Shown piece after piece: positions 45,330 to 56,700 of a DNA stretch of 64,000 nucleotides. Location: assembly GCA_018398585.1 (NCBI GenBank), contig JAGTTD010000005.1, positions 8,549,355-8,613,354 of the forward strand, in the 5' to 3' direction. The notes under the pieces were generated by a model. It saw nothing but the letters and a program-made list of their open reading frames with translations, was not told the origin of the DNA and did no database searches. Every line of letters begins with the position of its first letter. The stretch's first letter is position 1. The stretch is from Simmondsia chinensis (Eukaryota; Streptophyta; Magnoliopsida; Caryophyllales; Simmondsiaceae). Position numbers and translations under genes: made by a program.

Positions 45330-48300
45330 TGTTACAATCCGAAAATCCGAGGCTTGAATTTAAATTGATGGAAATGGCGAGAATATTAGTTGGTAGTTAA
45401 AATCGGTTAAACTCTGCTTTGCTGCTACTGTTCTGCTTACTACTTGCTGTTGCTGCGTTGTACTGCTGGGCCGTTGCTGCTGTTTTGCTGTTACTGTTGT
45501 TATTCTTGTGTTTTGGCGCCAATAATTGAAATATTAGTTAGTTAGCTTATTCTAGATTGTTCCAAGTGGTTGTCTAGATTCATTGCATTAGGCTTGCTTA
45601 GATTGTTATAAATAAGAGCTGGTTGTATTGTTCAGAAATAATCAATGAATGAAATTACAAACTTTAAGTCTCATTATGAGATCATTTCTCTCTCTCATTT
45701 AACTCTCTCTCTATTTTCTTATCTCCTTTCTCTTCTTTCTCTCATCTAACCCTAAATCTCTACTTTCTCATCTCAATTTCACTTCTTTCTCATCTCACAC
45801 TCTCAACCTATCCAAATTAGATTTAGTTTACGCTTGTGGTTCAATCCCGAGCGTAACAATTGGTATCAGAGCCTCGTTCGGCTTGCGACTGAGTGCGTAA
45901 TCAAATTTTTTTTTTCTTCAGAAGTTCAAATCCAATGTTGCAGTTCAAATTCCAGTCCAGCACCAAATTGAATCAATTCTGCAGTTAATCAATTAGTTCA
46001 ATAAGATCCAGTTCAGATCATAGATCAATTAGTTTTGTTGCTCACAAATCTTGATCTGGAAATTCAGAGGACAAATTGCAGTGAATTGAGTTGTTTGTTC
46101 AGATTGTTCAGCTCAATATTCAGCAGCAACAACTCACGGCAGCAACTACAGATTTCGATCAAGATCAATATTCAGCTCAGTCACATCTGCAGCGAAGCAA
46201 CCTGATCAAGAACGATCAAGATCAGTCAGCATTGTTCAGTATTTAGCTCGAATTTAATCAGATCAAGATCAAGAAATTGTTGATCAAATTTGGAGGTTGT
46301 GTTGCCATTAATTCGAATCAAAGAAAATTCAGATCAGCATTGTTCACGTTGAACGGAACAATCTGTGCTGAATTTAGTTCAACCGGTCACTGCAAAATCA
46401 AAGTGTTCAATTCAGAACGTGAAAATTCAAAGAGTGAAGCATGACTAAAGGTGTTAGGACCAGAACCGGTGCTGGAGGAGCAAATGCATCAGTTTCGGAC
46501 ACCTTTGCTGCTACAGTAACAGGTGTTAATGCATCTCGTTTTGCTGAAGCTGGTGTAAATGCTACAAACGAACCTCAGTTTCTCACAACTGCTCATCTCC
46601 AAGACATTAATCAGAAGATGGATCGAATTCTGACAGTATTATTGGAAAAAGATGAAAGAGATGCAAAGGTGAGTGATCAGTTACAGCAAATTGAAGAGCA
46701 GATTGTACATTTGCAAGATCAAGTTAATAAACAAGGAGAAAATGATCGAGGCAATGAGAATCTTATGTCACAACAATTGCAAGTTTTGGAAGAAAAGATT
46801 AGTGATAATGTGCAACATCAAATTCAGGAAATTGATGGAAAGATTGATGCTCATTTAAATCATCAATGGTAGAGTTTTGAAGTAAGGTTTGTTGAAATTA
46901 ACAAACAAGCTATTGATGCTCGAGTGAGGGAGCAATTACAAGGAATTGAGGGTAGGATGGATGGTTGCTTAGCAATGTTGCAAGATCAAGTGCAAAGGAT
47001 GAATGTAGGTGCAAATGGAGGAGGTTTGTTGCCTTTGAGTCAGATTTTGGGAGCTTCAAATTTGCCCCAAACACAAACACCAAACAATGAAGCTCATCCA
47101 CAAGTTGATCCTCAAGTTGTTAATGCAAACACAAGCCCTTAGATGCAACTGTCCAGTGAGGACAGACCTCGACAACAGACCTCGGGTGCTGCAGATTCTG
47201 GAAGGCCACAAGTGCAAGCAAATGATCACGAGCAAGGGCGATTTGTGAGCATGAATGCTGGTCAGGAAGACATACTTTCAGCTTATCCAGGTCGACCTCC
47301 TGATCCTGCTGTACGCATCAGATCTGGACAGCAAAATACAGGACAATTTACTGCAGTACACACGCAACCTGTTAGGCTCGTTGTTCAGCCTGCTGCTTCG
47401 GATCAACAGCATCTCCACGGCCTAAATGCAGCTGATATAGTTCCTAATCACAACAACGAAGTCTCGTATGGCAGTAGAAGCAATGGGTTCAGACAACCGA
47501 GGGTTCAACTTGAAAATTTTGATGGAAAGTAACCTCACTCTTGGATACGAAGATGCGAGCGATATTTCCACTTTTATTCCATTCCCGATGATCAAAAGAT
47601 GGAATTGGCTGCGGTTTATCTTCAAGGAGATCATGAAGTTTGGTTCTATAGTCTATTGAGGAGCAATCCCACTCTTACTTGGGTCGAGTTTATGATTGAG
47701 TTATGTGAGTGCTATGGTGATGAAGATTTGGGTGATGTAGTGGATAGCTTCAACCAGCTAACTCAAGTCACAACCGTGAAGGCATACATGACAAAATTTG
47801 AAAATCTCCGAGCTAGTATGATAACGGTTGCCCCTCGAGCCCCTGAGTCCTTTTATGTCTTGAGCTTCATCAGTGGACTAAACCCTGGAATCAAGAACTT
47901 GGTAAAAGCACTTGAACCTACTTCCTTGTCTCAAGCATTTACAAAGGCAAAGTTGGTTGAGGCCATCGATTTAACATTCCTTGATCGGCCAAGGCATCGG
48001 GAAGAAAACTTCCAACATTATCACAAGGGGATTGATCACAAAGGGGCAGATGAACGTAAAGATCCACGAAACATCGAGAAGGAGCCTCGACACCCATGTT
48101 TTAAGTGTCATCAGCCTTATGTACCTGGTCATAAGTGCAATTCTAAATCTCTCATGGCAGCTAGAGGAGTTGATATTGAAGAACAAATCGAAAGCGATGA
48201 AAGTGCTACTGATGTTGATGGATCAGTTCGGGATACCGGTAGTGAAGAAGAGGTTGACATCACGGTTCGAAGCAAGGAAGGAAGGAACGTGTTCAAGAAA

Positions 48301-48943
48301 ATGTCAAAGTCCAAAGCCCTCCAGTTTCTAAAGGGCAATTTCTACAACAAGTGATCTTCAAGGTCTCAACTCTCTTCCATTCTTGAGGACAAGAATGTTT
48401 TCAAGGGGAAGGGAATGTTACAATCCGAAAATCCGAGGCTTGAATTTAAATTGATGGAAATGGCGGGAATATTAGTTGGTAGTTAAATCTGTTAAACTCC
48501 GGTCTTCTGCTGCTGTTCTGCTTACTTGTTGCTACTGCTGCATTGTACTGCTGGGCCGTTGCTGCTGTTTTGCTGTTACTGCTGTTATTCTTGTGTTTTG
48601 GTGCCAATAATTGAAATATTAGTTAGTTAGCTTATTCTAGATTGTTCCAAGTGGTTGTCTAGATTCATTGCATTAGGCTTGCTTAGATTGTTATAAATAA
48701 GAGCTGGTTGTATTGTTCAAAAATAATCAATGAATGAAATTACAAACTTTAAGTTTCATTATGAGATCATTTCTCTCTCTCATCTAACTCTCTCTCTATT
48801 TTCTCATCTCCTTTCCCTTCTTTCTCTCATCTAACTCTAAATCTCTACTTTCTCATCTCAATTTCACTTCTTTCTCATCTCACACTCTCAACCTATCCAA
48901 ATTAGATTTAGTTTACGCTTGTGGTTCAATCCCGAGCGTAACA
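45330..48943 (+). mobile_element. Gag-only LTR retrotransposon (TR-GAG), complete
   Basis: A complete 3,614-bp element. The 5' LTR is 45330-45858 and the 3' LTR 48416-48943, about 95 percent identical by eye, both starting tgttacaatccg and ending gagcgtaaca. The exact 5-bp target duplication CCTAC lies at 45325-45329 and 48944-48948. The primer-binding site attggtatcagagcc follows the 5' LTR (45859-45873), complementary to initiator Met tRNA. A purine tract 'aaggggaaggga' precedes the 3' LTR. Only gag is encoded, so reverse transcriptase and integrase must come from a partner Gypsy element. Confidence 0.93.
46441..48354 (+). pseudogene. Gypsy-type gag of the TR-GAG element, three stops
   Basis: One continuous reading frame of 637 codons with no frameshift but three in-frame stops (46870-46872, 47140-47142, 47530-47532). 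The N-terminal third is coiled-coil-like (heptads around DQLQQIEEQIVHLQDQVNKQ). The retrotransposon gag domain starts near 47,500 (RVQLENFDGK, HSWIRRCERYFHF, KMELAAVYLQGD, LTQVTTVKAYMTKFENLRAS, SFISGLNPGIKNLV). It ends with a zinc knuckle CFKCHQPYVPGHKC (about 48,097) and an acidic tail. Gag forms the particle that packages the element's RNA. The lack of indels suggests recent loss, or expression by stop readthrough, for which there is no direct sign. Confidence 0.88.
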
Positions 48944-49034
48944 CCTACCTGCCCCATACCCGTGGTGGGTACACCAAACCCTTACCCGGTACCCATGGGT
49001 AGCGGGTTTTACCTACTCCATTGTCATCCTTACT

Positions 49035-49056
49035 ATTAAATGATGATCCTAAATTT
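49035..49056. repeat. Left copy of a 22-bp duplication flanking the Gypsy element
   Basis: The sequence attaaatgatgatcctaaat(tt) directly precedes the 5' LTR. The other copy, differing at two bases, is at 57363-57384 directly after the 3' LTR. LTR elements normally leave 4-6 bp. Confidence 0.8.
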
Positions 49057-49442
49057 TGTTAGGATAAAAGGAATTAATTAGATAAACACAATGTCTCTAT
49101 TGTTTGCATAAGAAACTTCAAAAGGTTATTTCATGATATGTCTAAGAGTTACTTACAATTAGAAGCTTGGAATCTGTATATAATGGGATTGATAGTTGTG
49201 AAGAGGGCTTGATAATGAAATAAGAACACTTCTCTAACTTCTTCTACTAACTCTTCCTTCTGCAATATTCTTCTTTCTCCTAAATTCCATCTTTCTTCTC
49301 TCATTTTCTACCTATATCTAAGAGGTTCTACCAATTTGGTATCAGAGCCGGTTACGTTCTTCTGCAGATCATGAAGAGTGAGATGCATGAGTAGACCTAA
49401 GAAGCATCTAGAAATACAAATAGATAATAGTTAGAAAGCTCA

Positions 49443-49720
49443 TTGAGGACTATGGTCGGAACATCAATGGATTCAATTAAGGAATCCATCTTGTCTTCGA
49501 CTAAAGAATCAGTCCTAGCATTAATTCAGGAACCTCTTGAATTGCTATCTACAAGAAACGCAGAACATGATAAAAAAAAATATAGCCAGATTAAGGGAGT
49601 TTTTGGCAGGGGTAACTCTCCGACAAAATCAGTTAGTGGCTCAAGTGCAAAACAATCAATCGCAAACTGGGGTTAGCATGGCTAATGGCATAGGTAATGC
49701 TAGTCTTCTCATTGGCTAAT
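49443..49720 (+). pseudogene. Gypsy gag, N-terminal piece
   Basis: Reads MRTMVGTSMDSIKESI and continues to SVSGSSAK and, in the next frame, MANGIGNASLLIG, with a frameshift near the A-run at 49,572-49,580. It stops at the inserted LTR element and continues at 52,804. Confidence 0.65.
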
Positions 49721-49750
49721 TGTCATGACCTACCAATATTAGATATAAGA

Positions 49751-49841
49751 CACAACAACAATTCTAGTGTCTCAAGGGCTCCCGCACAAGCGGGGTCTAG
49801 GGGGAGGGGTTGATATCCGCAGCCTTTCCCATCAGGGTGTT
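49751..49841 (-). mobile_element. 5'-truncated Au-type SINE inside the 5' LTR
   Basis: A 91-bp insert bracketed by exact 16-bp duplications aatattagatataaga (49735-49750, 49842-49857). On the minus strand it ends with the (ttg)n tail. The 3' LTR of the same element (52,359 on) shows the uninterrupted site, which proves the insertion. Confidence 0.92.
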
Positions 49842-50784
49842 AATATTAGATATAAGATGATTTAGTATAATAATGCAATGATGTAATAAGTCATGATTTA
49901 GGGTGTAATAGCTTGTATTGTCATGGTATGATTGTCAAGTTAGCTTAGTTTAGGTGAAATGTTCCTAAATATTTTCTTAAGAGCTCAACCGACTTAGGAG
50001 CTTGTATAAGTAAGAGGTGTGTCTTGTAAGTTTGACGAATATTGATAAAAAATGAACTGATCTTTCTTTCTCTTGAGCTTTAATATTCTCTATCTCTTTT
50101 CTTCTTTCAATCTATGATTCTTATCTTCAAGTGTCTACTTGAATCTCATCTCTAATCTTCAATTCTCTACCTAAATTCTCTTAGTTCTTATCTTGATTTC
50201 ACTTTTTAAGTGTAAATCTTTATCCAAACCCTAGGTTATGATTCAAGTTGAGCTTGAATCATAACAATTGGTATCAGAGCCTTGATTTGATTCCAAATCA
50301 AGTTTATTGATGTCAATTCTTGATCAAGTTGTGTTTGATCAAGAAAATTGAGTGTAAATTTTCAACAAAAAAAAAATTTCAGGTAAGGCTGCTGATATTA
50401 TCAGATTGATCAAGAGTATTGTGCACAAGTATCAGATCAAATTGTGCACTGCATTATCGATGAAGATGAGTAGCGTTTAAATTGATCAAGGAGCAAGCTC
50501 AGGTTGTCATGTTTGTGTGTTCAGATCTGATCGATTCAGCTGCTGATCAAGTTGTTGTATTGTAATGCCGTAGTTCGAGTTCTCCTCAAGTTCAGTTGAT
50601 TGTTGGTGCAAAGTGTTCTTGTTGATTTTTCCAGGTTAAAGTTCTGCAGATCAGCTTCAGTACAGTTGAGCATAAGTTTTGAGAATTGGTTGCTATTATA
50701 CTGCTATGAATCGAAGAATTTTAATTGTAATTTCTGGTTGTAATTGTTGGTTAGAGTCTCATTGTTGAGAAATTGATTTTAAAT

Positions 50785-51105
50785 GTCGGTTGGGGTAGGT
50801 GTTGGCGCCAAATGCCGTTTATTGGTCAAGCCGGGTCAAAATGCTGGGTTTAGGCGGGAAAAGCTGTTTGTTTGGTTGGTTTGGGATTGTCTTGATGCAA
50901 TGTATTCGATTGTGTATAAATAGGGTCCTAAGCTTGTAATTCAATCATCCAATTAATAAAAAATCAGAATTCCTTTGGAATTTCTCTCTCTTTTCTCATC
51001 TCCTTCTCTATTTCTCATCCCCTTTCACTTCTCTTTTCATCTCAACTCTTTCTTCTACAAGGTTCGACTTCTAATTTCGAATTGGAAGCTAACATATACT
51101 CAATT
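50785..51105 (+). mobile_element. LTR-like segment inside the non-autonomous element
   Basis: The layout resembles the LTR of the TR-GAG element: 'ttggcgccaaatgccg' (there 'ttggcgccaataattg'), TATA 'tataaataggg' at about 50,917, a CT-rich 'ctctctcttttctcatctcc' section, and an end 'aagctaaca'. No target duplication could be found, so a solo LTR is only one reading; it could also be a recombination scar. Confidence 0.45.
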
Positions 51106-52244
51106 ACAGAAGTAAGCTTCTTTTGGTAAAAACTGAAAATGTTCTTTATCCTATCTCTAAGGATGTTCTCTACCAATTTTTTTGGCCATCTGGTAACCTT
51201 GAAAGTACTGAGGTTCCTTCAATTTCTATCTTAGAAGTGGAAGCTCAAGTGACCTATACTTCGAGAATGGATGCTGAGTGAGCATGCAAATTGTTACAAG
51301 AAAGACACATCTAGGACTATTTTTGTGTGATGGATATCCAATTGCTCAATCCTTGTGAGGAAAGGGGAGAAACAAGGAGAAGTTCTTCTCTTATGCAGCC
51401 TTTGAAGCTTGAGGAAATAATTGAGCCTTCAAGAGAAACAGAAACATTTGAGCAAATATCGCAGAAGTTGCAACAAATTATGGATAGGTTGTTGATCCCT
51501 CTTGAAAAAATGGAACAATCACAACCGAAGGAGGCTAAGATGAAGCAAGAACAACTCTCACCAAATGTCGAAGCAATGGAAATTGAGCTTGAATTGGGTG
51601 AAGTGGCAACAGATGGAGTTGATGTTAGTACGAATTTGGAAGTAATATTAAATAATGAAGTAGAGGCAGCTGAATGTTTTGAGCAAGATGAACCGAAGCA
51701 ACAGCACAACTCAGCTCTGAAACTAGATGTTATACAGCAGCCTGAAGTGAATACCCAAGTTAATGATTTTGAAGTCCGAATTAAGAACACTCCAGGGATG
51801 ATTGGAGTAGCAACTCAAGACATAGATCAGAAGGAAAGCTTTCCAGTTCGTGTTGATCACCTAGAAGCAAGGATACAACTTATGCAAGTGCGAAATGAAG
51901 AGTTGCTTCCAAAGGTATACCCCAGTGTTTGACCACCTAAAAGTTTTGGTTTGTTGAATGAACATCTAATAACAGTTCAAGCTGAAGATTAGTACGGCGT
52001 GTTTCAAGGGTTGAAATTTGTTGTAGCACGCTTGTGTGTCATATTAAAACTTCTCAAGTTGGAGGATATTTGCAGGCTGTTTTGCACATACAGTTGGAGA
52101 GCCTTGGGGTTTTATGAAGGAATGCTTGAGCCATTGAAACCTAGACGAGCATTTGATATCCTCGTGTTACATTTGCTGCATTATTGGCTCATCGCTAAGG
52201 TCATTGGAGTTAGTATTTGGTTGATGCGGTACAACAGTGGATGA
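51096..52244 (+). pseudogene. RRM-like (PTB/hnRNP-L type) plus acidic coiled-coil ORF
   Basis: One frame with stops at 51279, 51312, 51930 and 51990. At 51,114-51,344 it reads LLLVKTENVLYPISKDVLYQ, then FFWPSGNLESTE, VEAQVTYTSRMDAE, ACKLLQERHI and DYFCVMDIQLL. These match in order the beta1, alpha1, beta3, alpha2 and beta4 wording of an RNA recognition motif of plant polypyrimidine-tract-binding proteins (ILLVTV..MLYPI..DVLHQVFSP.G, then LQGRNIYD..C.LDIQ). From 51,345 to 51,930 follows an acidic, glutamine-rich, probably helical region without known domain (EQISQKLQQIMDRLL). PTB proteins bind pyrimidine-rich RNA in splicing control. Here the domain could have been captured from a host gene, perhaps to bind the element's own RNA. 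It could also be a poorly known gag variant. Confidence 0.6.
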
Positions 52245-52803
52245 CCTCTAGAGGTATATTCTTCCAACGGCAAGGGTCATCTGCTGCAACATTTTCGCCA
52301 CGATAAAGGGTTTTCTCTCTTAGATTCTTAGGGACAAGAATCTCTAAAGGGGGAGTATTGTCATGACCCGTCAATATTAGATATAAGATGATTTAATATA
52401 ATAATGCCATGATGTAATAAGTCATGATTTAGGGGTGTAATAGCTTGTATTGTCTTGGCATGATGGTTAAGTTAGCTTAGTCTTGGTGCAATGTTCCTAG
52501 ATATCATCTTAAGAGCTCTACCGACTTAGGAGCTTATATAAGTAAGACGTGTGTCATGTAAGTTTGAAGACTATTGATGAAAAATGAATTGATCTTTCTC
52601 TCTCTTGAGCTTCAATGCTCTCTATCTCTTTTCTTTTCTCAATCTATACTTCTTATCTTCAAGTGTCTACTTAAATCTTATCTCTAATCTTTAATTCTGT
52701 ACCTAAATTCTCTTAGTTCTTATATGAATTTCACTTTTTAAGTGTAAATCCTTATCCAAACCCTAGGTTATGATTCAAGTTGAGCTTGATTCATAACATT
52801 AAT

Positions 52804-53700
52804 GGCATAGTTATTGCTAGCTCTTCTCATTAGTATCCAAAAATTAAGAAATTAGACTTCCTAAAGTTTAGTGGGGAAGGGACTAGAGGCTGGTTGTATC
52901 GATGCAATAAGTATTTTACACTGAATAGAACTGAAGAAGGTAAGAAGGTGCTGATAGTTTCAATTCATTTGGAGGGGCATGCGTTACAATGGCACCAATC
53001 CCTCATAAAATCTAGAACCAGAGATAGTTAGCCTGTTTGGGAGGAATATGTTGATGAAGCCATATTGCAATTTGATGAAACCACTTTTGATGATCACTTA
53101 AGTGAGTTGAAGGATTTACTACAAACTAGCAATGTCAGGCAGTACAAAAGAGACTTTGATGCATTGTTGACTAGAGTTTCTCTTGCATAATCTCAAAAGC
53201 TTAGTTTCTTTTTCAGCAGGCTGCAACCCAAGATAGTAGTTAAAGTCAGGATATTTTCCCCGGCTACTGTGGCACCTGCTTATACTTTAGCAAGATCACA
53301 AAAGTTGGCCATGAGTTTGTCTAACCAGAAACCTACCATTTCCACAAAATCTCTGCCCATTTTGCCAAACCCAAAACAGCCCTTAGTTACACCCATGAAC
53401 ATACCCAATATGCACCTTCTTCTTACTCTCAAAATTCACTCCATCAATCACAAAATGCACCCAAAAGTGTCCCTCCTAGCTTTAATTCTAGAAAAGATAG
53501 ACCTTTGAATCAAGCAGAAATGGAAGAAAAAAAGAGCAAAGAACCTTTGCTTTTGGCAAGATGCCAATTATAGAAGGGCTAAACCTTCTTAATTAGAAAT
53601 AATGGAGGAAGTGCAAGGGATAGCAATGTAATTGAAGAAGAAGAGGCTGATGAAAATGTCAGTTTGGAGTCGACTGAAGACTCTATTCACATTTAAGTTC
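52804..53700 (+). pseudogene. Gypsy gag, main piece
   Basis: Continues the gag of the host Gypsy element: YPKIKKLDFLKFSGEGTRGW, then KYFTLNRTEEGKKVLIVSIH, LEGHALQWHQSLI, VRQYKRDFDALLTRVSLA and FFFSRLQPKIVVKVRIF, the typical retrotransposon gag order. Stops occur near 53,030 and 53,188, and the zinc-knuckle zone is not legible. Confidence 0.8.
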
Positions 53701-56700
53701 ATGCTCTAACTGGTATGTAGTCATATCAGACGTTAAAGGTGATAGGCCTTGCAAAGAAGAGACCCATGCACATCCTAGTTGATACGGGAAGTACTCATAA
53801 CTTTCTTGATTCATCTGTGGCCAAATAGTTGAGATGCAGAGTCACACCTACCACTCCTCTGCTAGTATCTCTTGCTGATGGGGCCTAGGTAGACAGTTCA
53901 GCAGTTTGTAGAGAATTTGAATATACTCTACAAGGGGTTAAATTCAATTATGCTGTTAGACTGTTGCCATTGGGAGGTTGTGGGATGATTTTGGGGGTGC
54001 AATGGTTGAGATCCTCGGGCAGATTGGTCTTTGATTTTGATCAATTGATGATGGAATTCTACTATATGGGATAGCTAGTGACATTGCAAGGAAAAACTAT
54101 AGCTTTTGTGAATTTGGTTGAAGAGGGAGGAATGCAAGAAATGCTCAAGAAGGTATCTGCAGCTCAGCTATGCTCCTTACAATTCTTGGCACTACAGGTA
54201 GTTTCCCATGATTCTGCTCTTATAGACATTGGCGATCCTTCAATGATGAGCTATGCATTATATAGTAATTCCCAAGAACTTAACCTTCAATTAAAGAACC
54301 TATTATCTGAATTCAAAGAACTCTTTACTGAACCAAAAACATTACCTCCCCATAGATCACACGATCATCAAATTCACTTGAAAGAAGGCACCCCACCCAT
54401 CAATTTTAGACCCTATAGATACCCATCTCTACATAAGGATGCACTGAAAAAAAAATGATCCATGAATTACTCTCCTCTGGTTTTATTCAACACCGTACCA
54501 GCCCTTCTTCCTTACCCATTGTTTTGGTCAACAAAACAGATGGTTCATTTAGAATGTGTATGGACTATCGAGAATTGAATAAACACACAATTAAAGATAA
54601 ATTTCCTATCCCTATAATTGAAGAACTACTTGATGAATTGTGTGGAGCCCGTTATTTTTCAAAAATAGACCTTAGATCATGGCGCCATCAAATCCAGATG
54701 CATCCTAAAGACATTCCCAAAATAACCTTCAGAACTCATGAAGGTCACTACGAATTCTTGGTTATGCCATTTTGGCTTACCAATGCACCTATCACTTTTC
54801 AAAGTCTTATGAACCACATATTTAGATCCTTTATGAGGAATTATATAATCGTTTTCTTGGATGACATCATCATCTATAGCTCAACTTGTGAAGAACATCT
54901 TGTGCATCTGAGAAGCACACTAATTGTTCTAAGGGAAAATAACCTATGTGCTAAGATGAGTAAGTGCAACTTTGAAGAACAACAAATGGAGTAGTTAAGT
55001 CACTTGATTTCGTTGGAGGGAGTATCCATTCATCCAAAAAAAGTTGCAGTCATGGTTGAATGGCATTAACCTAAAATAGTGAAGCAACTGCAAGGATTCT
55101 TGGGCTTGATTGGATATTATAGGAGATTTATCAAGCATTATAGCTTGATTGTACAACCTTTGTTTGCCTTATTGTAGAAGGATACATTTCAATGTGGTGA
55201 AGAAGCACAATGAGCATTCGATAGGCTAAAAGAGGCCATGACAACAACACCTATTTTGGTGCTACCAGATTTTACAAAAGATTTCATTGTAGAGATATAT
55301 GGCTCTGGTATTGGAATAGGCACAGCTCTCATGCAAAGAGGCCACCATATTTCATTTATCAGTGATGTTTTTCCCCAAGAGACCAAGTATTATTTGTCTA
55401 TGAGAAAGAACTATATGTTGTGGTGGTAAAATGGAGGCCATATTTGATTAGGGCACACTTCGCGTTCTTCACTTATCATCAAAATTTTAAATACCTCATA
55501 GAGCAGAGGATTACCACTCCTACATAGTGCAAGTTGCTACCTAAGTTGTTTGGGTACAACTAGAGTGTTTGTTATAGGAAGGGGAAGAAAAATATGCCTG
55601 TTGATGCTTTATCTCATGTGATAGGTACTCAATTGATGGCCTTGTTCTTGTCTACAATTTCTACTGATATTATGGACCAAGTTCACACTAGTGTGCAACA
55701 AGATGAAGATTTACAAAAGCTGATTTCTGAAATGCAATAAGACCCCATTATTTTATAGCTCAAGGCCAGTTATACAGAAAAGGGAGATTAGTTGTTGGGG
55801 CCAATCAACATCTTAAGAAAACATTGGTCAATATTTTGCATAGTTCAACTGATGGTGGACATTCAAAGGTCAGGGTTACACACAAGAAATTGGCCAGCTC
55901 TTTTTAATGGAAGGGGAGGACGAAATTGGTGAGGAATTTCATCATATCATGTGATATATCTCAAAGGTATAAGTATGAGACAGTGTCTACACCAGGACTT
56001 CTACAACCTTTGCCAATTCCAGAAAGAATTTGGGAGGATGTCTGCATTGATTTCATCGATGGTTTACCATTTTGGAGTAGTAAAACTATTATATTTGTTG
56101 TGGTGGATAGATTATCCAAATATGCACATTTCATGCCTCTCTCACATCCTTATTCAACAACAGTGTTACTCAAAGCTACATAGATCATGCGTGCAAGCCA
56201 CATGGAATTCCTGAGTCCTTCACTAGTGATAGAGATGTTGTGTTCATGAGTAATTTTTGAAGAAAATCATTTGGATTGCTCAAGCAATGGTTACAACCAT
56301 CTCCTTCGCATCATCCATAGACAAATGGTTAGCAGGGTACTTGCGGTGCATGTGTGGGGATAAACCCAATGAATGGGCAAGATGGTTGCCTTTGGCTAAG
56401 TATTGAAATAACACCATATGACATAGCTATTAATATGACTCCATTTCAAGCAGTGCATGGCATAGAACCTTCTCCTCGTGCACCTTATGTCCAGAGAGAT
56501 TCCTCAGTTGCTGTTGTTTATAACATGTTCAAGAATAGAAAAACTACAATATATTTGCTAAAGCACCATTTGACAAGTCCTCAACAAAGGATGAAAATAC
56601 AATATGATAAACATCATTCAAAGAGAAAGTTTCAAGTAGGTGATTGGGTTTATTTGAAACTCAAGCCATATATACAACAATTAGTTGTAAGGAGGGAAAG

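Larger units (their letters stand above)
44894..49032. mobile_element. hAT MITE split by a gag-only LTR element
   Basis: The left end 'tagggatggcagttggg' and inverted right end 'taaggatgacaatgg' are terminal inverted repeats. The 8-bp target duplications CTATTAAG (44886-44893) and CTATTAAA (49033-49040) differ at one base. Without the LTR element it is about 525 bp, rich in 'ggtac' and 'taccc' words, non-coding. Confidence 0.85.
49721..52798 (+). mobile_element. Non-autonomous LTR element with RRM-like coding region
   Basis: The 5' LTR is 49721-50266 (439 bp once the SINE is removed) and the 3' LTR 52359-52798 (440 bp); both start tgtcatgacc and end tcataaca. The primer-binding site attggtatcagagcc is at 50267-50281 and the polypurine tract aaagggggagta before 52,359. 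No protease, RT or integrase is present. The flanks ctaat/ttaat (49716-49720, 52799-52803) fit a 5-bp duplication with one mismatch. The internal region has an LTR-like insert (about 50,785-51,105) and one long damaged frame (51,096-52,244). It inserted into the gag of the Gypsy element. Confidence 0.88.

Noticed and set aside
51317..51790. 157-codon minus-strand frame
   Set aside because: Shadow of the plus-strand acidic frame; Ser/Cys-rich translation mirrors glutamate-rich codons.
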